This document shows positions 46,488 through 53,621 of a stretch of DNA of 64,000 bases, piece after piece. The notes under the pieces are model-generated. The model worked only from the letters and a program-made list of their open reading frames with translations. It had not been told where the DNA came from and made no database searches. Both the position numbers and the translations under genes were made by a program. Origin of the DNA: Algoriphagus halophilus (lineage in GTDB: Bacteria; Bacteroidota; Bacteroidia; Cytophagales; Cyclobacteriaceae); contig NZ_FSRC01000001.1 of the NCBI RefSeq assembly GCF_900129785.1, positions 930,001 through 994,000 of the forward strand, read 5' to 3'. Within the stretch, counting starts at the first letter, position 1. The number at the start of each line of letters is the position of its first letter.

Positions 46488-46655
46488 AACTACTGTTGAA
46501 ATAGGCTCACCCCCTGTGGCGGATCGCAAAATAAATCAAGATAGCCTTTCAGGCAGACATTATTGAAGATAAGGCTAAAGCCTAGATATTTCGCCTTAGG
46601 CGTATTTCAGGAGCGAAGCGACTTTATCTCGCCGCAGGCATATCTTTAGATAAAA
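46488..46655. repeat. Palindrome-rich dispersed repeat, copy A
   Basis: Intergenic sequence made of several small palindromes: GCC-tttca-GGC (46544-46554), CGCC-tta-GGCG (46592-46602), GAGCGAAGCGAC, and TATCTCGCC-gca-GGC (46625-46639). Its first 110 bases align base by base with copy B at 52341 (shared words GAAATA, GCTCAC, GGATC, AAGATAGCC, GGCAGA, AGATATTTC). The whole is not coding. Confidence 0.7.
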
Positions 46656-46658
46656 TCA

Positions 46659-46694
46659 AAAAAACCGGGAAAGATATTCTTTACCCGGTTTTTA
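46659..46694. terminator. Intrinsic terminator (serves ssb, possibly both strands)
   Basis: A-run, ACCGGGAAAGA, three-base loop, TCTTTACCCGGT, T-run. It lies just downstream of the minus-strand ssb gene, and its symmetry allows action in both directions. One bulged base in the stem. Confidence 0.8.
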
Positions 46695-46714
46695 GTTTAA
46701 AACAGAAGTCAATT

Positions 46715-47101
46715 TTAGAATGGCAAATCATCTTCTGTCTCTTCTGAATTGCCGGAAACACTTGATTTTTTATCCCCCATCAACAAAATATTTTGGACGA
46801 TCACCTCGGTCACATATCGCTTGTTGCCTTCCTTGTCTTCATAGGAGCGATTACTGAGTTTGCCTTCGATGGCGATCTCTGAACCCTTATCAGTATACTT
46901 GTCCAATAGTTCTGCTTGCTTTCCCCAGGCAACTAAGTTGTGCCAGGTGGTTTCTTCCACTCGTTCCCCTTTTTGGTTTTTGTAGTATTCATTGGTAGCT
47001 AGGAATACCTTTCCGATGGTTTTGTTTCCATCTAGATTTTTGATTTCTACTTTGGATCCTAGACGTCCGATCAACTGTACTCTGTTTCTTAGCGTGTTCA
47101 T
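46715..47101 (-). CDS. ssb: Single-stranded DNA-binding protein
   Basis: A 128-residue OB-fold protein: NRVQLIGRLGSKVEI, TIGKVFLATNEYY, TTWHNLVAWGKQAELLDKY, GSEIAIEGKLSNRSYEDKEG, and the acidic interaction tail ending DDLPF. It has the length of Bacteroidota SSB proteins that serve as secondary copies or the main SSB. It is adjacent to the light-repair cassette rather than to replication genes. Confidence 0.95.
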   Translation of the reverse strand: MNTLRNRVQLIGRLGSKVEIKNLDGNKTIGKVFLATNEYYKNQKGERVEETTWHNLVAWGKQAELLDKYTDKGSEIAIEGKLSNRSYEDKEGNKRYVTEVIVQNILLMGDKKSSVSGNSEETEDDLPF

Positions 47102-47200
47102 AATGTGTATTGTTTTGTGTGAAAAATTGATTTGTGATTTCGCTAGAGGAAAATCGATAAGCCAAAGTTGGAGGATGGCAGGGAGCGTAGTCGGGAGTTA

Positions 47201-47235
47201 GTCGTTTGTATCCGTTTGTAGTCGTTTGTTGTCGG
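47201..47235. repeat. Three 10-bp direct repeats in the ssb/methyltransferase intergenic region
   Basis: Three consecutive 10-base units read GTCGTTTGTA, TCCGTTTGTA and GTCGTTTGTT, then GTCGG. The period equals about one helical turn. They lie about 100-135 bases upstream of the ssb start and 130 bases upstream of the + strand methyltransferase. Confidence 0.6.
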
Positions 47236-47365
47236 ATAATCAGGTTTTAGAGACTATATGGGCTGATTATTTAATCAAAAAAGTTTAGTAGGTTTAGTGG
47301 GTAAAAAAAAGCTCCTTACATAAAATCGTGAGATAAATTTTTTAAAAAAATACCAATTCCTATCC

Positions 47366-48385
47366 ATGGACATACAAAAAGAAATAATACGAATTACTTC
47401 AGAATATTTTGAAGACAATCTTGATTACCACAAATTATCTATTGCTTCAAAAGAATATAAACTCTTATTAAATAAGATTTGTGGGCGAAATATAGATATT
47501 GAAAAAGGAAGGGATGATATTGGCTTTGATAATGGATGGGCCTTAGGAACTTTTTGGGCGGCTCTTTGTCTTGATGATTTGATTAGAACCAGACAATTTA
47601 TTCGAGGAATAAATAAAGCCATTCAGGAAAAAATTAAAAAGCAAAAGTCTCTTCATATTCTATATGCTGGGACTGGGCCATTTGCAACACTTATTCTTCC
47701 TATAATTTTTAGGTATTCAAAACAAAAAATTAAATACACATTTTTAGAAATAAATCCATTAAGTTTTGAAATTCTTCAAGGTGTAATTTCAAAATTAGGA
47801 TTGAAAGATTATAACATAAAATTAGAAAGGGAAGACGCGACAAAATATCAAATAGATTTTAATGATAAACCTGATATAATCATCAGTGAAACTATGCAAA
47901 ATGCTTTAGCAAAGGAACAGCAGGTTTCAATCTTTTTAAATTTGATGAATCAGGTTAATGAGGGTACAATCTTTATTCCTGAAAAAATTGAACTATCTAT
48001 CGGTCTTAAAAAAGCAGGCATTTCCGAAGAAGAAACTCAAATTAAGCATTATCAAAAAGAGGAAAAAATATTTGATCTGAGTAAAGAAGCAATGTTCCAT
48101 TTAAACCCGATAGAAAGTAAGTTGAATGGAGAAATTTTATTTGATAAGAGACAAACCACTTTGGATGAAAAAAGATTTAGGGGTTTTTCTCAACTCTTAA
48201 TCCTTACTGAAATACAAGTGTATAAGGATGAAAAAATAGGGATTAATAAAAGCGGCTTAACTACTCCAAAAATAATTAAAGATATTCCGAGCGATTTAAA
48301 AGGATCTATTATAATTAATACACAATATAAAATTTCTGCTCAACCAGAACTTGAGTACATCATAACTTTGCCTAACCCTAGGTAA
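47366..48385 (+). CDS. Methyltransferase-like protein (Rossmann SAM-binding fold), AT-rich
   Basis: A 339-residue protein with a SAM-dependent methyltransferase core: motif I LHILYAGTGPFATL near 96-109, motif II FLEINPLSFEIL near 132-143, an acidic motif DATKYQIDF, and DIIISETMQNALAKEQ, which resembles the double-E region of protein arginine methyltransferases. The C-terminal half looks beta-rich (FDKRQTTLDEKRFRGFSQLL). The gene is clearly more AT-rich than its neighbours and uses AAA/ATA/TTA codons heavily, suggesting transfer. The substrate is unknown. No arginine methyltransferase-specific THW loop was found, so the PRMT link is weak. Confidence 0.65.
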   Translation: MDIQKEIIRITSEYFEDNLDYHKLSIASKEYKLLLNKICGRNIDIEKGRDDIGFDNGWALGTFWAALCLDDLIRTRQFIRGINKAIQEKIKKQKSLHILYAGTGPFATLILPIIFRYSKQKIKYTFLEINPLSFEILQGVISKLGLKDYNIKLEREDATKYQIDFNDKPDIIISETMQNALAKEQQVSIFLNLMNQVNEGTIFIPEKIELSIGLKKAGISEEETQIKHYQKEEKIFDLSKEAMFHLNPIESKLNGEILFDKRQTTLDEKRFRGFSQLLILTEIQVYKDEKIGINKSGLTTPKIIKDIPSDLKGSIIINTQYKISAQPELEYIITLPNPR

Positions 48386-48693
48386 AAATTAAAAACCAAG
48401 AGATGAATAATTGTGCATATGGTATAAGTGATTTTTGAATGTCTTACAACTATTTCAATTTACAATAGTCTTAACCATTGCTATTTTTGGAGGCTCTTGG
48501 TCCAAAATTTCTTCCCGATTTGATATGTACTTTAGTCTATCCTAAAAAACTCAAGTCCGCTCTTTTTTGAAGAATTTGCGCCGATAATTTTAATATCCTT
48601 TCAAACATTTTTCAGGCCGATCAGCTTTATCTAAGTAGAAATTAATTCAAAGGAAATAGGTCTTTCCAATTCCAATTTGAAGAAGAATTTTAT
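48386..48693. other. 308-base gap, nothing recognised
   Basis: AT-rich non-coding sequence between the methyltransferase-like gene and the TIGR03643 gene. No RNA gene, repeat or terminator hairpin was seen. It should contain the promoter of the light-repair cassette, but no clear TAnnTTTG box was found. Confidence 0.4.
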
Positions 48694-48957
48694 ATGACCG
48701 ATAGAGAATTAGATCGAATTATAGAAATGGCTTGGGAGGATAGAACTCCCTTTGAAGCCATCGAATCCCAATTTGGACTTTCCGAGTCTCAGGTAATCAA
48801 ACTCATGAGAAGAGAATTGAAAGAAAGTTCTTTTAAAATGTGGAGGAAGCGGGTGAATAGTGGGGTTAGCCAAAAACATTTGAAAAAAAGAAGTGAGGAA
48901 ATCACCCGGTTTAAATGTTCCAGACAAAGAAGTATCTCCCTAAATAAGATTACCTAG
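48694..48957 (+). CDS. TIGR03643 / DUF2805 family small protein
   Basis: An 87-residue basic protein. TDRELDRIIEMAWEDRTPFE, FGLSESQVIKLMRRELK and FKMWRKRVNSG match the TIGR03643 family, a helical protein with a helix-turn-helix-like look that is often found beside photolyase/cryptochrome genes. Its stop TAG overlaps the GTG start of the photolyase gene by one base (TAGTG), so translation is coupled. Function not known; binding to nucleic acid is an inference from composition. Confidence 0.87.
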   Translation: MTDRELDRIIEMAWEDRTPFEAIESQFGLSESQVIKLMRRELKESSFKMWRKRVNSGVSQKHLKKRSEEITRFKCSRQRSISLNKIT

Positions 48958-50069
48958 TGCACTCTTTTCCAACCAAATTAACAGCTATTGAGCAACGGAT
49001 TCAGGAAATTGAACCTGTAAAATATGCGTCCACCCGAAATTTCAAAGATGGAGCAGTCACCCGCTTGAGCCCTTACATTTCCAGAGGAGTAATTTCCACG
49101 AAACAGGTACTGGATCATATTTATTCCCTTCAACTTCCATCTTCTCAAACAGAGAAATTGATACAAGAATTAGCCTGGAGGGATTATTGGCAGCAAATCT
49201 GGATCTCTAAAAGAGAGGTGATTTTCCAGGACTTAAAACAGATTCAAACACCCGTGTCAAATTGGAAAATCCCACAAACCGTTATTCAGGCAAAAACCGG
49301 TATAGAGGCTGTGGACCAAGCTATCCTCGAATTGTATGAAACCGGTTACATGCATAATCATATGCGAATGTATGTGGCTTCTATTTGTTGCAATATTGCC
49401 CAATCTCATTGGCTGGAACCTGCCCGTTGGCTATACAGTCATTTGTTGGATGGGGATTTGGCAAGTAACCATTTAAGTTGGCAATGGGTGGCGGGATCAA
49501 ATTCCAGTAAGAAATACTACGCAAATCAGTCTAATATCAATAAGTACTTCCAAAGTGATCAGGAAGGAACTTTCTTGGATGTGGACTATGCGGATTTTGA
49601 GGGTTTGAAAATTCCTTCTATTCTTAAAGATACCGTGCCTTTTAAAGCAGAATTCAAGTTACCAGAGGTGGGAAATCCTCCATTAGATTCTTCATCCGCC
49701 ACCTTGGTCTATAATTATTACAATTTGGATCCTTATTGGTATCAGGGAGAGAATGTCCAGCGAGTTCTCCTTTTGGAACCTTCCTTTTTCGGAAAATACC
49801 CTATCCAACAAAAATGCTTGGACTTTGCCTTGGGACTCAGTCATAACATTTCGGGAATACAGGTGTTCGTAGGGGAATATGCAGACTTGATGAAACTTGT
49901 AGAGCCTAAAAACCTGATTTTCAAAGAACATCCAACCAACTTGCATTACCAAGGAAAAGAAGAACCAAGAGATTGGATGAGTTCTGTTAAAGGATATTAT
50001 CCTTCCTTTTTTGCCTTCTGGAAGAGATGCAAGAAGGAATTTTCCCGAAACGCTGATTTTGTGAAGTAA
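48957..50069 (+). CDS. Antenna-less (short) photolyase/cryptochrome-family protein
   Basis: A 370-residue protein that starts directly with the FAD-binding catalytic domain of photolyases and lacks the N-terminal antenna (PF00875) domain. Visible FAD-domain motifs: LSPYISRGVISTKQVL (residues 38-53), LAWRDYWQQIW, TGIEAVDQAILELYETGYMH, HNHMRMYVAS, and LLDGDLASNHLSWQWVAG with the conserved Asn and Trp. After residue about 225 comes a second alpha/beta domain (VQRVLLLEPSFFGKYPIQQK, VFVGEYADL) recalling the Rossmann-like domain of DPRP photolyases but placed C-terminally. It starts at GTG, overlapping the previous stop. Likely a DNA photolyase; lesion type unknown. Confidence 0.82.
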   Translation: MHSFPTKLTAIEQRIQEIEPVKYASTRNFKDGAVTRLSPYISRGVISTKQVLDHIYSLQLPSSQTEKLIQELAWRDYWQQIWISKREVIFQDLKQIQTPVSNWKIPQTVIQAKTGIEAVDQAILELYETGYMHNHMRMYVASICCNIAQSHWLEPARWLYSHLLDGDLASNHLSWQWVAGSNSSKKYYANQSNINKYFQSDQEGTFLDVDYADFEGLKIPSILKDTVPFKAEFKLPEVGNPPLDSSSATLVYNYYNLDPYWYQGENVQRVLLLEPSFFGKYPIQQKCLDFALGLSHNISGIQVFVGEYADLMKLVEPKNLIFKEHPTNLHYQGKEEPRDWMSSVKGYYPSFFAFWKRCKKEFSRNADFVK

Positions 50070-50091
50070 TAGCTAATAATACTAAGAAAAC

Positions 50092-50721
50092 ATGCAGTTA
50101 ACTAAAGAAGAACTGGACCAAATGGATCGGAAGTATCGGTTGAACTTGATCAACTCGATTTCCGGGATCAAACCAGCAAACTTAATAGGTACTAAGTCTG
50201 TGGACGATCAAGAAAATGTTGCAATATTTTCCTCAGTGGTTCATTTAGGGTCCAGTCCTGCACAACTGGGGTTTATCATGAGACCTCAAACCGAAATCCC
50301 CAGAGATACTTATCCGAATATCATGGAGACTGGTTATTACACCATCAACCATATTTCGGAATCCTTTATCAAAAAAGCACATTTCACCTCGGCTAAATTA
50401 GGAAGAGGAGAATCGGAATTTGATCGAATGAAGTTGCAGCAAGAGTATATCGGGGATTTTTTCGCCCCCTTCGTCAAGGAAAGTCCCGTGAAAATTGGGA
50501 TGAAACACCTCGAAAGTATCCCATTGCCGAATGGATGCATTTTTGTGATCGGTTTGGTAGAGTTAATTGTAATGCCGGATGAAATCATCAATTCACTGGG
50601 GCAAATGGATTTATCTAGCTATATGGGAGTCGGAATTTCAGGTTTAAATACCTATTACGGGCTGAATATGTTAGATAGCTTCCCTTATGTGCGGGAAAAT
50701 GAGATTCCTGAATTTGAATGA
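50092..50721 (+). CDS. Flavin reductase-like domain protein
   Basis: A 209-residue FMN-binding split-barrel protein. [41 protein letters not shown] and [18 protein letters not shown] fit the flavin reductase-like family that reduces FMN/FAD with NAD(P)H or binds FMN. It is 22 bases after the photolyase gene, and its stop overlaps the ATG of the DUF2256 gene (ATGA). In this setting it could supply reduced flavin to the photolyases; this is inference. Confidence 0.83.
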   Translation: MQLTKEELDQMDRKYRLNLINSISGIKPANLIGTKSVDDQENVAIFSSVVHLGSSPAQLGFIMRPQTEIPRDTYPNIMETGYYTINHISESFIKKAHFTSAKLGRGESEFDRMKLQQEYIGDFFAPFVKESPVKIGMKHLESIPLPNGCIFVIGLVELIVMPDEIINSLGQMDLSSYMGVGISGLNTYYGLNMLDSFPYVRENEIPEFE

Positions 50722-50864
50722 AAAAATCTGATTTGCCTACCAAAATTTGTCCAGTCTGCCAACGATCCTTCTCTTGGAGAAAGAAATGGGAGAAAAACTG
50801 GGGGGAAGTAAACTATTGCAGTGAACGATGTAGAAGAAACAAACACCATGGAAAAAGCCATTAA
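50718..50864 (+). CDS. DUF2256 family mini-protein (zinc-ribbon-like)
   Basis: A 48-codon gene with [18 protein letters not shown] at the start and a WRKKWEKNW core followed by [18 protein letters not shown]. This is the DUF2256 (PF10013) pattern: a CPVC pair, tryptophan-rich basic core and CSERC pair, expected to bind one zinc. Its ATG overlaps the flavin reductase stop, and its last 17 bases overlap the start of the next photolyase gene. DUF2256 genes are commonly next to cryptochrome/photolyase genes. Function not known. Confidence 0.88.
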   Translation: MKKSDLPTKICPVCQRSFSWRKKWEKNWGEVNYCSERCRRNKHHGKSH

Positions 50865-52323
50865 TCTTATTTTTCCCCATCAACTTTTCTCAACGGGTCC
50901 TTTATTGAAAAATGGAAATGAGATTTATCTGATAGAAGAGTTTTTATTTTTTAAGCAATACCGATTCCATCAACAAAAATTGGCATTTCATAGGGCATCC
51001 ATGAAAGCTTACCAAGATTTTTTGGAAAAAGAGGGTTTAACCGTCCATTATATTGAAAGCCATTCCGAACTCTCAGATATCAGGAAATTTAGTAAAGAAA
51101 TTAATGACAAAAAGATAACAAAGATCCATTGTATTGATCCGGTTGACAATTGGTTGGAGAAAAGGGTAGGGGAAATGTCGAGGTCCTGTGAATTAATCCT
51201 TCACGAAAATCCTGCTTTTTTGAATAACAAGGAAGAGCTATCAACGTTTTTCAAGGTGAATAAGAAATCTTTTTTTCAAACTTCTTTTTACAAACAACAG
51301 CGAAAGGATAGAGGAATTCTTTTGGATAAGAATCAAGAGCCGGAAGGTGGAAGTTGGACCTATGACACAGAGAATCGAAAAAAATATCCTAAAGGGAAAA
51401 CTCCGCCATCAATAACGTTTCCAGATGCTACTGAACATTGGAAGGAAGCAATGGATTATACCCAAAAGCATTTTGGAGAGAATCCTGGAAAATTAAGCAA
51501 ACAACCTATTTATCCCATTGACCGAAAACAAGCTGCCGAATGGTTGGATCAGTTCTTGAAAAACAGATTTCACGAGTTTGGGGCTTATGAAGACGCCATT
51601 GTCAAAGAGGAGTCATTTTTGAATCATAGCATGTTATCTCCCTTGATCAACGCAGGTTTATTGGTACCTAATGAAGTTATCGAAAAGAGTCTGGAATTTT
51701 CAAAAAAAGAGAAGGTGCCCATTAACTCAACCGAAGGCTTTGTACGTCAGATTATAGGCTGGAGAGAATTTATTCGGGGGATGTATGAATGCAAGGGAAG
51801 TTATTCCAGAACGAGAAACTTCTGGGGATTTAAACGAAGGATCCCTGCCAGTTTTTATGATGGAACCACAGGCATAGAACCCGTTGATCAAACCATCAAA
51901 AAGGTTTTAAATACTGGGTATTGCCATCATATCGAGCGATTAATGATTTTGGGGAATTTCATGTTGCTTTGTGAATTTGATCCTGATGAGGTATACCGAT
52001 GGTTTATGGAGTTGTTTATTGATGCCTATGATTGGGTCATGGTGCCCAATGTTTATGGAATGAGCCAATTTGCGGACGGGGGACTTTTTGCTACCAAACC
52101 TTATATCGGAGGCTCTAATTATTTGAAAAAAATGAGCGATTATCCCAAAGGGGACTGGGAAAAGGTTTGGGATGGGCTATTCTGGAGATTTATTGATGAA
52201 CATCAAGACTTTTTTAAATCCAATCCACGTATCTCTATGCTTTATTATTCTTGGGAGCGAATGGGCAAGGAAAAGAAAGAAGTACATCTAACAAATGCCG
52301 AGAATTTTTTGGGGAATTTGTAA
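50848..52323 (+). CDS. DPRP-family cryptochrome/photolyase without iron-sulfur ligands
   Basis: A 491-residue protein of the deoxyribodipyrimidine photolyase-related (PhrB/FeS-BCP) family, whose characterised members repair (6-4) photoproducts. The N-terminal domain has LIFPHQLF and [21 protein letters not shown]. The catalytic FAD domain has [50 protein letters not shown] and [17 protein letters not shown]. In 4Fe-4S members MSDY is followed by C-x2-C and a later CP motif; here it reads [18 protein letters not shown], so those cysteines and a connecting loop are missing. I start at ATG 50848, where homology begins, rather than at a GTG nine codons earlier. Confidence 0.9.
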   Translation: MEKAINLIFPHQLFSTGPLLKNGNEIYLIEEFLFFKQYRFHQQKLAFHRASMKAYQDFLEKEGLTVHYIESHSELSDIRKFSKEINDKKITKIHCIDPVDNWLEKRVGEMSRSCELILHENPAFLNNKEELSTFFKVNKKSFFQTSFYKQQRKDRGILLDKNQEPEGGSWTYDTENRKKYPKGKTPPSITFPDATEHWKEAMDYTQKHFGENPGKLSKQPIYPIDRKQAAEWLDQFLKNRFHEFGAYEDAIVKEESFLNHSMLSPLINAGLLVPNEVIEKSLEFSKKEKVPINSTEGFVRQIIGWREFIRGMYECKGSYSRTRNFWGFKRRIPASFYDGTTGIEPVDQTIKKVLNTGYCHHIERLMILGNFMLLCEFDPDEVYRWFMELFIDAYDWVMVPNVYGMSQFADGGLFATKPYIGGSNYLKKMSDYPKGDWEKVWDGLFWRFIDEHQDFFKSNPRISMLYYSWERMGKEKKEVHLTNAENFLGNL

Positions 52324-52746
52324 AGAAAATACAATTGAATAACTATTGAAATAAGCTCACCGCATTCGGTGGATCACGAAATATTTTAAGATAGCCCTTC
52401 GGGCAGATAAATTTAGGATTAAGCTAATGCCAAGATATTTCATAGAATATCTCTGAATTACTTAGAAATAAAATGGAAATAGACTCCTTTCAGTCGCGAA
52501 ATAATGGTTTCATTTCGGGCAAGTTTTAAAAATAGAGTATTCACCTAGACAAGTATTTGGGAGTTTATTTCGCGAAGCCTATCTCGCCAAATGCGTATCT
52601 CAGCGCAGCTATATCTCGCAAAGCGTATCTTTTAATTAAGATTTTGATAAAAGCACCTTTAATTTTAAATTTAGTTATAAGTGGTAATTAATTTGAAGTT
52701 TAGATGAACTAAATTGTAGGTATTGTTTTATTAAATCTTTTTTGTT
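52324..52746. other. 423-base gap containing repeat copy B
   Basis: The gap between the DPRP photolyase and the membrane protein is mostly the palindromic repeat (52341-52632). The remaining 110 bases before 52747 are AT-rich leader for the membrane protein gene without a clear promoter box. Confidence 0.5.
52341..52632. repeat. Palindrome-rich dispersed repeat, copy B
   Basis: Longer relative of copy A at 46488. Small palindromes include CACCG-catt-CGGTG (52358-52371), GCCC-ttc-GGGC (52394-52404) and, at the 3' end, alternating TATCTCGC (52580, 52612) and GCGTATCT (52593, 52623) words that can pair as CGC-GCG hairpins. The first 110 bases align with copy A in the same orientation; the middle 130 bases are absent from copy A. 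Confidence 0.7.
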
Positions 52747-53415
52747 TTGAATTATTTAACCTTTAAAACACTTTTTAAGAAGGATTCAATCTTTCTATTG
52801 CTCAAAATTTTTGTCCCAGTGATCGCCCTTTTATGGGTAATGTTTTCGGTTGGGAAAATGAATGGGGTCAGTTTTGGATACCTGTCTAGAGATGCCATTC
52901 AAACGCTTTGGCATGAACCTAATGCGGAGGTAGAATTTTATATAGGTCTTTTGTCCAATATTGGAGTGATATTTTGGTGTTTTACAGCAGCTATCCTTTT
53001 CTTTTCAGTAAAACTTGCTAGAGACTATGGAAAACCGAAAAAAGTGATCCAATTTTTCTTTTATTCCGGAATATTATCCGTATTCTTTTTGGTAGATGAT
53101 TTGTTTTTAATGCATGATGTGATCATTCCCTATTTTTTACATATCAGTGAAAAATTTCTCTATCTATTCTACGGTATGAGTGTATTAGCGCTATTATATC
53201 TATTCCGGGAAATCATTGAAGAATCAGATTACTTATTATTCCTTATTGCTTTTATTTCCATGGCAGGATCTGTATTTACAGATGTAATTCTGACGCTTGG
53301 GGTTACTTTAAAAGAGATTTACTTATTTGAGGATGGCTTTAAGTTTATCGGCATCATCAGCTGGTTTATTTACTTCGCCCGTACCTGCTATAATCATTTA
53401 AAAAGTAGGGTTTAA
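52747..53415 (+). CDS. Multi-pass membrane protein of unknown function
   Basis: A 222-residue protein with about six membrane helices. Conserved-looking polar motifs within helices: FFLVDDLFLMHDVIIPYFL near 115-133 and LFEDGFKFIGIISWFIYFAR near the C-terminus. Acidic and histidine residues inside membrane segments suggest an enzyme or ion channel rather than a simple anchor. The start is a TTG; the first ATG is 32 codons in and would remove the first helix. A hairpin terminator follows. No family is recognised. Confidence 0.7.
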   Translation: MNYLTFKTLFKKDSIFLLLKIFVPVIALLWVMFSVGKMNGVSFGYLSRDAIQTLWHEPNAEVEFYIGLLSNIGVIFWCFTAAILFFSVKLARDYGKPKKVIQFFFYSGILSVFFLVDDLFLMHDVIIPYFLHISEKFLYLFYGMSVLALLYLFREIIEESDYLLFLIAFISMAGSVFTDVILTLGVTLKEIYLFEDGFKFIGIISWFIYFARTCYNHLKSRV

Positions 53416-53451
53416 TATTTTTAAGGAAGATTTTTTAATATTCAAAGAGCA

Positions 53452-53479
53452 TAAAAAGGTATTTGAAATACCTTTTTAT
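53452..53479 (+). terminator. Intrinsic terminator after membrane protein gene
   Basis: A nearly perfect palindrome AAAAAGGTATTT/AAATACCTTTTT around a central G, about 37 bases downstream of the stop codon, ending in five T. Confidence 0.7.
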
Positions 53480-53621
53480 GAATAATAAATTCATTAATTG
53501 CTTTTAATTCTATTATTAAATCATTAAGTTTAATTGATTTTTAGGTTAACTTTTTACAATACCAAATGGAAATTCTTTCTTGGAGGAGAGAAATTTCTTT
53601 AAAGAGATTTATTTAAACTTA

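Noticed and set aside
46488..52632. Composite transposon made by the two dispersed repeats
   Set aside because: No transposase gene, terminal inverted repeats or target duplication was found; only a passive repeat family can be supported.
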